Shown here piece by piece: positions 27,060 through 36,500 of a DNA stretch of 64,000 nt. Under the pieces are notes generated by a model. That model was not told the origin of the DNA. It ran no database searches and worked only from the letters and a program-made list of their open reading frames with translations. The translations under genes and the position numbers were made by a program. Position 1 is the stretch's first letter. Each line of letters opens with the position of its first letter. Source of the DNA: Stutzerimonas chloritidismutans AW-1 (lineage in GTDB: Bacteria > Pseudomonadota > Gammaproteobacteria > Pseudomonadales > Pseudomonadaceae); the NCBI RefSeq assembly GCF_000495915.1, contig NZ_AOFQ01000016.1, positions 56,761-120,760 of the forward strand, given 5' to 3'.

Positions 27060-27791
27060 ATGAAACTCGACGACATCAAGAAGCTGCACCAGAAAAAGTA
27101 CCGGGCCGAGTTCGGGCATTTTCTGGTGGAGGGCGAGCATCTGGTGCTGGAGCTGCAGAAGGCGGGCTTGCATAACCCACTGCTGCAACGCAGCGAGCTG
27201 TATGTGACCAGCGCCTACGAGCACTGGCAAAGCCCGTTCAAGACCCACCTGATCAGCGATCGCCAGATGGCGCAGATCGCCGATACCAAAACCCCCCAAG
27301 GCATCGTTGCGCTGGTGCCGATGCCAGCGACAGGCGCGCCGGTTGCTGCGCCCCTCGCGGGCGAGCGCGCCATCTACCTGCATGAAATCCAGGACCCGGG
27401 CAACCTCGGCACCATCCTGCGCACGCTGGCGTGGTTCGGTGGTTTCCGCTGCCTGCTCAGCCCCGGCAGCGTCGACCCGTACAACCCAAAGGTCGTGCGT
27501 TCGAGCATGGGCGCTATCTTTCATGCGCCGATGGAGCTGGATGTTGGACTGGATTCGTTGCACACCCGCTTCGAGCGCATCGCCTGCCTGGATATGAGCG
27601 GCGAGTCGGTGCGATCGGCGAGTTTCCGCGCCTTCGATTGCTACCTGTTCGGCAACGAAGCCCGCGGCGTGCCACGCGAACAGCTGGCCTCACTCAAAGC
27701 CCAGCCATTCACGATTCCCGGGTGTGGCGCCATCGAATCGCTGAATCTGGCGGCAACAGTCAACATGTGCGCGTACGAATTGAGCAGATAG
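27060..27791 (+). CDS. SpoU/TrmH family RNA 2'-O-methyltransferase
   Basis: The 243-residue protein has an N-terminal substrate-binding stretch (FGHFLVEGEHLV) and the three SPOUT motifs: DPGNLGTILRT, LFGNEARGVP and IPGCGAIESLNLAATVNM. It forms a trefoil-knot SAM enzyme that methylates tRNA or rRNA. The exact target cannot be assigned. It is co-transcribed with the upstream flavoprotein gene and converges with the histidine kinase. Confidence 0.9.
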   Translation: MKLDDIKKLHQKKYRAEFGHFLVEGEHLVLELQKAGLHNPLLQRSELYVTSAYEHWQSPFKTHLISDRQMAQIADTKTPQGIVALVPMPATGAPVAAPLAGERAIYLHEIQDPGNLGTILRTLAWFGGFRCLLSPGSVDPYNPKVVRSSMGAIFHAPMELDVGLDSLHTRFERIACLDMSGESVRSASFRAFDCYLFGNEARGVPREQLASLKAQPFTIPGCGAIESLNLAATVNMCAYELSR

Positions 27792-27813
27792 CCGCTGCTT
27801 GAGGTGGGCTGCA

Positions 27814-28953
27814 CTATGCAGCCTGCTCGCCGCCCAGAGGTATGCGCACCGTGAACGTGGTGCCGCTACCGGCCATCGACTCAAACTCGATACTGCCGTG
27901 GTGAGCATCGACTATGGCAGATGCGATATACAGTCCAAGGCCGAGCCCCGCACCCGCACCGTACTCGGCGTTACCGCTCTGGATGTGACGCACCATCGGA
28001 TTGAAGAGGCTGCTTTTTGCCGATTCGGCAATGGGCCGGCCGACGTTGTGAACCGTCAGCGCGGCGATCCCCTCATCGCTTTTCAGGCTGACCGTAATCG
28101 GTGTCCCCGCCTCGCCATGCTCGACGGCGTTGCCAATCAGGTTGGCAATCACCTGCTCCATTCGCGATTTATCGAACTGCCCAGGAAGGCTCGGCTCCGA
28201 CTGCAGGACGATCTGTCGGTCGGGGTTGAACGCCCTCGCCTCTTCAACCATGCCTTCACACGCGTGCGCCAGATCTTCGCTGTCCATGCGCACCGGAATG
28301 CCTACGCCTGAGTGCGTGCGGGTAAAGTCCAACAGGTCGCCGACGATCTTGATCGAGCGTTTCACGCTCGTATAGATACGCGACACGTTTATGGTCGGCT
28401 TTGGAGGCAGATCCCCTGTGCGTAACAGTACGTCAGCACTCAGCAATATGGCGCCGAGGGGGCTTCGCAGGTCGTGGCCCAATATGCCGAGAAAGACATT
28501 TCGCGCGGCATCCACGGCGTCCGCATAGCAGACCACAGACTCGGCGAGGGCCTGATCGATCGCTTCATTGAAGCGGATGATGTCCGAAATCTCGTGCTCT
28601 TTCGACGTTGCATCGGACGACATCCACAGGACCAGCACACTGGTGCGCAATGCCCGGTACTCGGCAATGACCTGCGCGATCGTGAAGCCCGAGGAGTAGC
28701 GGATGTCGGCGTGGGTTTCCGCGGGAGTGGCATCTCGTGACGGCGACGCCTTCCCATGGGATTTGGCGATCCGCGCCTTCACTGATTGGGCCGTGCGCAG
28801 ATCGGCGGCGATCGCCAGCAACATCTGCTCCGCATGGTCCCGCAACGCCACCGAATCCATGCCGTTGGCGGCGGGTGTCATCGTCTTGGCGAAGTCTTCC
28901 CACTGCTGAAGGACGGGTTCGATGTTTTCCAGAATGAAATCGGCCAAGCGCAT
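27814..28953 (-). CDS. Soluble sensor histidine kinase with RsbRD_N-like N-terminus
   Basis: The protein has 379 residues and no TM helix. Residues 1-145 are helical and resemble the RsbRD_N (globin-related sensor) domain, with FILENIEPVLQQWEDFAKT and DIRYSSGFTIAQVIAEYRALR. The HisKA domain has GHDLRSP with phospho-acceptor His at residue 160. The HATPase domain has the N box NLIGNAVEH and GLGLYIASAIVD. No response regulator gene is adjacent, so it is an orphan kinase. GAGGAG precedes the ATG. It is divergent from the PP2C/kinase/FHA operon. Confidence 0.88.
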   Translation of the reverse strand: MRLADFILENIEPVLQQWEDFAKTMTPAANGMDSVALRDHAEQMLLAIAADLRTAQSVKARIAKSHGKASPSRDATPAETHADIRYSSGFTIAQVIAEYRALRTSVLVLWMSSDATSKEHEISDIIRFNEAIDQALAESVVCYADAVDAARNVFLGILGHDLRSPLGAILLSADVLLRTGDLPPKPTINVSRIYTSVKRSIKIVGDLLDFTRTHSGVGIPVRMDSEDLAHACEGMVEEARAFNPDRQIVLQSEPSLPGQFDKSRMEQVIANLIGNAVEHGEAGTPITVSLKSDEGIAALTVHNVGRPIAESAKSSLFNPMVRHIQSGNAEYGAGAGLGLGLYIASAIVDAHHGSIEFESMAGSGTTFTVRIPLGGEQAA

Positions 28954-29244
28954 GGTTTGCTCCTCGTGACTGAAACGGATGGTTGTAGCGACGACAGGTG
29001 TGTCAGTGAGGAGCGGAAGCCGAGACTACAGGGAAGCAGCGCCAGCAGTAGTAACTTTTAGCCGGCCGGTTTGCGTGAACGCGCTTGCTCATATCGGGCT
29101 ACCAGCATTCGCGGATAACAGCCGAAAAATAAAGCTGCCCTTTGCGCGAGTTAACAGTTTTGCGCTTGTCGCGGTGCCGGTCGATGACAGCCCTACGAGC
29201 CCCACGCATCATGCTCGCTCGACGTCGTGCCGCAGGGCCCTCGC

Positions 29245-30021
29245 ATGCAACCTACCCTTTCTGATTCATTGCTGGACTACGCCGGGCAAAGCTCGCCAGG
29301 CCGCAGGCGCAGCCATAATGAAGATGCACTGCTCTGCGCGCCGGAGCTGGGGCTCTGGGCCATCGCCGACGGCATGGGTGGGCATCAATGCGGGGAGGTT
29401 GCAAGCAGCCTGGCACTGTCTGCACTGCAGCAGGCGATCGAGGGCGGCGATTCGCTGCAGACAGCGGTTCAGCACGCCAACCAGGCAGTACTTGACGCGG
29501 CTGTGGACGACGGCATGGGCACCACGCTGGTCGCAGCACATTTCAAGGGTGCCGACTTCGAACTCACCTGGGTCGGCGACAGCCGCGCCTATCTGGTCAC
29601 CTCCAACGGTATCGAGCAGCTTACGCGGGACCATAGCTGGGTGCAGATGATGATCGACGCCGGGGAGCTGAAGCCGGCCGAGGCTCAAGGCCACGCCTGG
29701 CGCAACATCATCCTGCGCTGCCTGGGACGCGAGGCGCCGCTGGAAGTCGGTGCCCACAGCGCCACCCTCAAGCCCGGCGAGCTGCTGCTGCTATGCAGTG
29801 ACGGCCTGACCAACGAGCTGACCGACGCGCAGATCCATGCCAGCTGCACCTTTGCCGATACCCTCGAGAACCTGGTGGAACAGCTGATCGACCAGGCCAA
29901 TGAACACGGCGGCCGCGACAACATCTCCTGCATCGTGATCGGCCGCACCGCCCCCCTCCCGGCGGCCGAGTCCCGCGGGCGGCGCTTCATCAACATGCTG
30001 TTAAAACCCCTCAAGTCGTAA
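29245..30021 (+). CDS. PP2C-family Ser/Thr protein phosphatase
   Basis: The 258-residue soluble phosphatase has the PP2C metal-binding motifs in order: RSHNEDALL, AIADGMGGH, GTTLVAAHF, VGDSRAYL, LTRDHSW, LLLCSDGLT and DNISCIVI. It removes phosphate from Ser/Thr and should reverse the kinase encoded 19 bases downstream. The start may be ATG 29245 or the in-frame GTG at 29227; neither has a strong ribosome site. It is the first gene of a three-gene operon with kinase and FHA protein. P. aeruginosa PppA and Stp1 are functional analogues within type VI loci; no such locus is here. Confidence 0.9.
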   Translation: MQPTLSDSLLDYAGQSSPGRRRSHNEDALLCAPELGLWAIADGMGGHQCGEVASSLALSALQQAIEGGDSLQTAVQHANQAVLDAAVDDGMGTTLVAAHFKGADFELTWVGDSRAYLVTSNGIEQLTRDHSWVQMMIDAGELKPAEAQGHAWRNIILRCLGREAPLEVGAHSATLKPGELLLLCSDGLTNELTDAQIHASCTFADTLENLVEQLIDQANEHGGRDNISCIVIGRTAPLPAAESRGRRFINMLLKPLKS

Positions 30022-30040
30022 GCAAGCGCGAGTTTCTACA

Positions 30041-31588
30041 ATGCATCGGATGCTGGAAATACCGGGCTATCGCCTGCACAAGCGGCTCGGAAAAGGCGGA
30101 ATGGCCGAGGTCTATCTGGCCACCCAGCTGTCGCTGGATCGCGAGGTGGCCGTCAAGGTGCTGTTGCGCACGGAAGATGCAGCGTTCACCGAGCGCTTCA
30201 TCCAGGAAGGCCATATCGTCGCCTCGCTGCGCCACCCGGCCATCATCACCATCCACGACATCGGCCAGATCGCCGATGGCCGGCACTACCTGGCCATGGA
30301 GTACCTCGGCGGGGGCGACCTGGCGCAACACCGCGGCATCGTCTTCTCACCATCGCGCGCGCTGGACATCATCCGTCAGCTGGCCGGCGGCCTGGCGGTG
30401 GTGCACGACGGCGGGCTAGTCCATAGAGACGTGAAGCCAGCCAATATCCTCTTCCGTGACGACGGCAGCGTGGTGCTCACCGACTTCGGCGTAGCCAAGG
30501 CCGTAGAGCTGGATAACGAGCTCACCCACTTCGGCATCGCCGTCGGCAGCCCTGCCTACAGCAGCCCGGAGCAGGCGCAGTGCCAGCCACTCGATGCCCG
30601 CAGCGACATCTACAGCCTCGGCGTGATACTCGCCGAGATGCTCACCGGGACCAACCCGTTCCGCGCCAGCAGCTATCCGCAAACCGTGCTCAATCACCTG
30701 CAGATGCCCTTGCCGCAACTGCCGCCGGCGCTCGCGCCCTACCAGCCACTGCTCGACCGCATGCTGGCCAAGCAGCCGGATGAGCGCTTCGGCAATTGCC
30801 GTGAGCTGCTGGCGGCCATCGACACGCTCACCGAGCCGGACATGGACCAGACCCGCATCGCACCGGCGGCATTCATCGAGGCGCCGACCAGACGCCGCCG
30901 TCGCCGTCGTGGCATCGGCCGCTGGGCGGTGATCGGCGCGGCGCTGATCGTGACAGTCGCCGCATTGGCCGCCGGCGGCTACCAGTGGCTGCAATACAGC
31001 CGCATCAACGACTACCTCACGCGCGCAGAGGCACGCCTGGATGAGGGGCAACTGACTGCACCGGCGTTCGACAATGCCGACTACTACTACCGCCAGGCCC
31101 TGCGCCTGGATTCGGACAATGTCGAGGCCCTCGACGGCATACGCCGCGTGCTCGATGCACGCATCGCCCAGGCACTGGAACTGGCGGCGCAACGGCTGGC
31201 AAACGATCAGTTGCTGCAACCCGCCGAAGACAGCGCGGTGCACTACTACCAGCAGGTGCTGGGCTGGTTGCCTGAAAACGAGGTGGCCCGCAACGGCCTG
31301 GTGCAGGTCAGCAAGCGGTATGTCGAGCTAGCCGAAGCAGCCTACAGGCGCCGCGAGTTCGCCCTGGCGCTGGAGTACATCCAGCAGGGGCTGGAAGCCA
31401 CCCCGGACTATGCGCCCCTGCTCGCGCTGCACGACGCGCATGCTCAGCGGGTTGCCAAGGCCCGGGCGCCGCGCCCGGTGAAACGCACAACGGCCAGCAC
31501 CTCACGCGCCGCGCCGTCCAACACGCAGACCTCGCAAGCGCCAGCCAACCCGGTCAAGCGCCTGTGGAACCGGATATTCAACCAATAA
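30041..31588 (+). CDS. Transmembrane Ser/Thr protein kinase with C-terminal TPR-like domain
   Basis: The protein has 515 residues. The kinase domain spans about residues 8-270, with the glycine loop LGKGGMAEVYLA, Lys39 in VAVKVLL, the catalytic HRDVKPAN (Asp130) and DFG (Asp148), so it should be active. A basic run of arginines precedes a TM helix at about 290-311. The remaining 200 residues lie outside the membrane and hold helical repeats with a TPR look (YYRQALRLDSDNVEAL, LEYIQQGLEATPDYAPL). The layout suggests a receptor kinase with a periplasmic sensor or scaffold. Its partners are likely the PP2C upstream and the FHA protein downstream. Confidence 0.9.
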   Translation: MHRMLEIPGYRLHKRLGKGGMAEVYLATQLSLDREVAVKVLLRTEDAAFTERFIQEGHIVASLRHPAIITIHDIGQIADGRHYLAMEYLGGGDLAQHRGIVFSPSRALDIIRQLAGGLAVVHDGGLVHRDVKPANILFRDDGSVVLTDFGVAKAVELDNELTHFGIAVGSPAYSSPEQAQCQPLDARSDIYSLGVILAEMLTGTNPFRASSYPQTVLNHLQMPLPQLPPALAPYQPLLDRMLAKQPDERFGNCRELLAAIDTLTEPDMDQTRIAPAAFIEAPTRRRRRRRGIGRWAVIGAALIVTVAALAAGGYQWLQYSRINDYLTRAEARLDEGQLTAPAFDNADYYYRQALRLDSDNVEALDGIRRVLDARIAQALELAAQRLANDQLLQPAEDSAVHYYQQVLGWLPENEVARNGLVQVSKRYVELAEAAYRRREFALALEYIQQGLEATPDYAPLLALHDAHAQRVAKARAPRPVKRTTASTSRAAPSNTQTSQAPANPVKRLWNRIFNQ

Positions 31589-31645
31589 TTCGCCGAGTGC
31601 CGTTCGGCTCAGACCGTCGCCCGCTCCGCTAAAAGGTACCGCGCC

Positions 31646-32497
31646 ATGCTCAGGATCCACTTCGCTGACAATCGCCAGAGTCCGGTCTGGCTTGCCGATG
31701 AACGCTTCACCCTCGGTTCGGACCGCAGCAACAAGCTGGTGGCCAACGACGCCGGGGTCGCGCCATTTCACGCCGAACTGCTGCTGGAAAACCGCTTCTA
31801 TTACCTCACCGACCTCGGCACGCCTGGCGGCACCTACGTCAATGACGAGAAGGTCGGCGAGCGCTACCAGATTCGTTCCGGCGACCGCCTGCGCCTGGGC
31901 GCGCTGGAACTGCAGATCGTCGATCCGGCCAAGGCCGGCACCAAGCTGGCGAGCGCTCCGCGCTGGCTGTTGCAGGTGGTCAAGGGCGAGAACCAGGGCC
32001 ACAAGTACCACATCACTGGCTCGATGACCTTCGGCCGCTCGGTCAAATGCGAACTCTGCTTCAGCGATGCGGAACTGTCCCGCCGCCACGCCGAGTTCTA
32101 CCTCAAGGGCGATGTGCTGGAAGTGAAGGACCTGGCCTCAGCCAACGGCCTGCTGGTGAACCGCGAGAAGGTCACGACCGCTGTGCTGCAGCCGGGAGAC
32201 CAGATCCAGCTGGGCAATACCACACTGCTGGTGATCGGGCCCAAGGTCAGCACCCCGGAAGTCGTCGACGAAGACGCTACCGTATTCGTCCGCGCCACCG
32301 ACCTGCCCGCCACGGTTGCCCCCCAGCCGAAACCTTCCCGCCCCCGCCCTGCCACGCCGAACCCGCTGCACGCGGCGGCACCTGTTGCCGCCGCTCCTGC
32401 TCGTGAGCCAGGTAAATCCGCATGGCGCCTTGGCATGCTGCTCGGCGCGCTGGGGCTGGCCATTGTCGCCGGGCTGGTTGCACAGCAGATGATCTAG
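31646..32497 (+). CDS. Tail-anchored protein with two FHA domains
   Basis: The protein has 283 residues. FHA1 (about 1-92) has GSDRSNKL and TPGGTYVND, but the usual SRxHA is APFHAEL. FHA2 (about 108-200) is canonical with FGRSVK, SRRHAEF and SANGLLVN. A Pro/Ala-rich linker at about 218-258 leads to a single C-terminal TM helix (LGMLLGALGLAIVAGLVA). FHA domains bind phosphothreonine, so it is the probable reader or substrate of the kinase upstream, held at the inner membrane. The gene ends the operon; the spacing to the kinase gene is 57 bases. Confidence 0.88.
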   Translation: MLRIHFADNRQSPVWLADERFTLGSDRSNKLVANDAGVAPFHAELLLENRFYYLTDLGTPGGTYVNDEKVGERYQIRSGDRLRLGALELQIVDPAKAGTKLASAPRWLLQVVKGENQGHKYHITGSMTFGRSVKCELCFSDAELSRRHAEFYLKGDVLEVKDLASANGLLVNREKVTTAVLQPGDQIQLGNTTLLVIGPKVSTPEVVDEDATVFVRATDLPATVAPQPKPSRPRPATPNPLHAAAPVAAAPAREPGKSAWRLGMLLGALGLAIVAGLVAQQMI

Positions 32498-32599
32498 CAA
32501 CTAACAGGCTTGAGCGGCGGCCATGCAGTGCCGCTTTCTGCCCTAGCAGCCGGCGCCTGCCCGATGAAACCTCGGCAGCTGATCAATCACTACCGAACG

Positions 32600-33493
32600 C
32601 TACCCTCGCCCCTGACGCAGCGCCCGCAATCCTTCGAGGACCAACACCACAATCGCCGCCCAGATCGCCCCGTAGGTCAGCCACTGGTCCGGCGCGATGC
32701 TCTCGCCAAGCAGCAGCGCCACGACCACCAACAGTACCGGCTCGACATAGCTGAGCAGGCCGAACAGGGTCAGGCTGAGGTACTTACTGGCATTGATCAT
32801 CAGCCCCAGCGCCAGCGCGCTGAGCGCGCCCAGGCCGGCGATCAGCAATGGCAGGCGGGGATTGCCGGCAAGCAGGTTCAACGTGTCACCGCTGCCGAGG
32901 ACGAACAGCGCAGCAACCGGCAGGCTGATGACCAGGTCGACCCAGAGCCCGCCAAGACTGGCGGTGCCGAGCTTGCGGCGCAGAACGAAGTAGCACGGGT
33001 AGCCCAGGGCAACGGCGAGTACCGGCCATGACAGTGACGAAGCCAGTAGCAGCTGGTTGCCCACGCCCACAGCCGCCAGCAGACAGGCCAGGCGTTGCAA
33101 GCGACTGATCGTTTCGCCGAAAACCAGGCGCCCGGTAAGTACCAGTGTCAGCGGCAGCAGAAAGTAGCCGAGCGAAACGTCCAGCCCGTGGCCGTTGATC
33201 GGCGCCCACATGAACAGCCACAGCTGCAAACCGACCAGCGCCGAAGACAGCGGCAGCGCTAGCCACAGTCGCGCCTCTGCCGGTACGCGCACAAGGATCT
33301 CGCGGACCTCGCCCCAGCGACCGATGGCGAGCAGTAGCAACGCCAGGCAGGGTGCGGTGAGCAGAATGCGCCAGCCGTAGATCTGCTGGCCACTCAGCGG
33401 CTCGAGCAGCGACGTGTAGTAATACAGCGTTGCGAAGAGCGTCGATGCGGCGAGCGAGCCGGCGACGCCCGCCAGCCTGTTGCGAGTTTCCAT
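32600..33493 (-). CDS. rarD: RarD-type EamA-family transporter
   Basis: The 297-residue inner-membrane protein has about ten TM helices in two EamA halves. YGWRILLTAPCLALLL and the later SYVEPVLLVVVALLLGE are typical of RarD/chloramphenicol-sensitive proteins, which act in drug or metabolite transport. The ATG at 33493 follows AGGAAG. The gene starts 38 bases after hrpA in the same direction and is probably read from the same transcript. The symbol is by family resemblance. Confidence 0.8.
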   Translation of the reverse strand: METRNRLAGVAGSLAASTLFATLYYYTSLLEPLSGQQIYGWRILLTAPCLALLLLAIGRWGEVREILVRVPAEARLWLALPLSSALVGLQLWLFMWAPINGHGLDVSLGYFLLPLTLVLTGRLVFGETISRLQRLACLLAAVGVGNQLLLASSLSWPVLAVALGYPCYFVLRRKLGTASLGGLWVDLVISLPVAALFVLGSGDTLNLLAGNPRLPLLIAGLGALSALALGLMINASKYLSLTLFGLLSYVEPVLLVVVALLLGESIAPDQWLTYGAIWAAIVVLVLEGLRALRQGRG

Positions 33494-33531
33494 GGGCTTC
33501 CTGCGATTGACGATTCGTGCCAGCCCCGACC

Positions 33532-36500
33532 TCAGGGCTCGACCTGGCTCCACTGCTTGTTCAGGCGCTTGTCCGAAACCGCCATCCTGGTGCCAAGCTG
33601 CTGTGCCCAGAGCGAGACGCGATATTCCTCGAGCATCCAGCGATACAGCGCCAGCTCGGCATCGCGCTTGCCTTCCTGCAGGTGCTTCTTCAGGCGTGTC
33701 TGGTACTGCTCCCAGTAGCCGGCCAGCTCGCCGGACCAGACGCGATCACGCTGCAGCTGCGCACCGATCTTCTCGAAGCGTTGCTCGATGGCCTTGAGGT
33801 AGCGCGGGTACTCCTTCAGCCACTCGGCAGGCGTTTCGCGAACAAAGCCCGGATAGACCAGGTTGCCCAGCTGCGCCTTGATGTCGTTGAGCGCCACCGC
33901 CTGGGCCAAGTCGATCTTGCCCTTGAAGCGCTTCTGCAGGCCGTGCCAGTACTTGAGTATTTCCAGTGTCAGGCGCGCCAGGCGTTCGGCATGCGCGGTC
34001 CAGTCGCCGCGCTTGCGTTCGGCCAGTGACGCCAGGGCGGCGCCGTCACGCGGTAGCTGGGCTTCGCCGTCGAGGATGCAGCTGTCGAGGCTGGCCAGCA
34101 GGATGTCCTCGACCAACGCATCGACCTTGCCCATGTCACGGTAGAGCAGGCCCAGTTCGGTGAGCCCCGGCAGCTTGTTGCGCAGGTACTTGGCCGGCTC
34201 CGCCAGCTGCTGCAACAACAGGCGCTGCAGGGCGCGGCGGTGCTGCCACTCGGCCTCGGCCTGGGTCGGGAAACGCCCTTCCTTGACCACCCCTGCCTCT
34301 TCCACCAGCGCCGGGTAGACGGTCATCGACAGCCCGGCCATCTTCGCCTGGGCCTTTTCTGCGACCTGGGCAAAACCCTTGGCTTCGACCGGCTTCTGTT
34401 CGGCCTTCTGCTGCTGCGGCGCCAGGGCGGCCTGGCTGGCCTCGGCGAAGCGCGCGGTGAGTTCAGCCAGATCACGCCCCTCACCGAGGAACTTACCGCG
34501 GGCGTCGACCACCTCGATGTTCATCTTCAGATGGCTTTCCAGACCGGCTGCCGCCTCGGCCCAGGCGTCGTCCGATACGCGTGCACCAGTCATGCGCAGC
34601 AGTTCACGTCCCAGCGCCTCCGGCAGCGCGCCTTCACCGAAGGTGATCTTGGCCAGCGCGGCGCCGACGAAATCCGGCACCGGCACGAAGTTCTTGCGCA
34701 GTGCCTTGGGCAGGTTGCGCACCAGCGCCACCGCCTTCGTTTCCAGCAGCCCCGGTACCAGCCAGTCGAGCCGCTCGCTGCGCAATTGCGGCAACAGCGG
34801 CGCCGGCACGTGCAAGGTCACGCCATCGCGCGGGTGGTTGGGCTCGAAATGGTATTCCAGCGGCAGCTGCAGCTCGCCGATACTCAGGTGGTCCGGGTAC
34901 TGCGCGGCGGTGACTTCGCTGGCCTCGCGGGCGAGCACGTCTTCCTCGCGCATGATCAGCAGCTGCGGGTCTTTCTGGCTTTCGCGCTTGTACCAGTTCT
35001 CGAAGCTGGCGGTCTGGTAGATGTCCGCCGGCAGCCGCGCAGCGTAGTAGTCGAACAGGGTTTCCTCATCGGCGAGGATGTCGCGGCGGCGCGCCTTGGC
35101 TTCCAGCTCGTCGAGACGCTCGAGCAGCTCGCGATTGGCGCTGAGGGCGCGGGCGCGGCTGTGCATCTCGCCGCGCACCAGCCCTTCGCGGATGAACAGC
35201 TCTCGCGCTGCTGGCGGATCAATGGGGCCGTAATGCACCGGTCGGCGGCCGACGACGATCATGCCGTAGAGCGTCACCTGCTCGTAGGCCACCACCTGGC
35301 CGCGCTTCTTCCCCCAGTGCGGCTCGAAGTGATTCTTCTTGATCAGGTGGCCGGCCAGCGGTTCGATCCAGTCGGGCTCGATCTTGGCGACCATGCGCGC
35401 GAACAGCTTGGTGGTTTCCACCAGCTCGGCGGCCATCAGCCAGTTGGGCTTCTTGCGCCCGATCACACTGGAGGGATGCACCCAGAAGCGCCGCTGGCGC
35501 GCGCCGAGGAAGTCGCCCTCCTCGGTCTTGTTGCCGATCTGGCTGAGCAGGCCGGCGAGGATCGCCTTGTGCACCGCCGCGTAGCCCTTGGCCTTCTGCG
35601 CCTCATCGCTGGCTTCGGCCTGCTGGCGGAGGATGACGTTGACCTTGGTGTCCTTGGTTGGTGTGGGTTGGGCGCTGGCCCCGGCCGGACGCGTGGAAGA
35701 GGCTTCGCCGTCTTCCACCCTACGTGCCTTATCGGCACGCGGTGTTTGGCCGGAGCCATCCACCGACCTGCCCGAACCAAGCTTGAGTTCTCGGGCAATC
35801 AGGGTCAGCTGGCGATGCGCGTCACGCCACTCGCGCAGACGCAGATAGTTGAGGAAATTCTTCCGGCACCAGCTGCGCAGCGGGTTGGAGCCCAGCTCCT
35901 GGCGCTTTTCCTCAAAACCGCGCCAAATATTGATCAGCGCGGCGAAGTCCGAGTCGGGGTCCTTCCACTGCGCATGGGCCTGATCGGCGGCCTGCTGGCG
36001 GTCGGCCGGACGTTCGCGCACGTCCTGCACTGAGAGTGCGCTGGCGACAATAAGCACCTCGGCCAGGCTGCCCTGCTGTGCGGCTTCGAGAAGCATGCGA
36101 CCCAGTCGCGGGTCGATCGGCAGGCGTGCCAGCTGGCGGCCCATTGGGGTCAGCTGATTCTCGCGGTTGACCGCCGAAAGTTCCTGCAAGAGGTTGAAGC
36201 CATCGCTGATGGCCTTGCCATCCGGCGGCTCGATAAAGGGGAAATCCTGGATGTCGCCCAGGCGCAGATGCAGCATCTGCAGGATCACCGCGGCGAGGTT
36301 GGTGCGCAGGATCTCCGGATCGGTGAATTCGGGCCGGCCGAGGAAGTCTTCCTCGCTGTACAGCCGAATGCAGATACCCGGCTCGACCCGCCCGCAGCGC
36401 CCCTTGCGTTGGTTGGCGCTGGCCTGGGACACCGCCTCGATCGGCAGGCGCTGAACCTTGGCGCGGTAGCTATAGCGGCTGATGCGCGCAGTACCGGAAT

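Noticed and set aside
29245..32497. Type VI secretion locus
   Set aside because: Phosphatase, kinase and FHA genes are there, but no Tss, Hcp, VgrG or ClpV gene lies in the window.
34240..36033. 597-codon plus-strand open frame opposite hrpA
   Set aside because: Antisense shadow; the minus strand carries clear HrpA sequence throughout.
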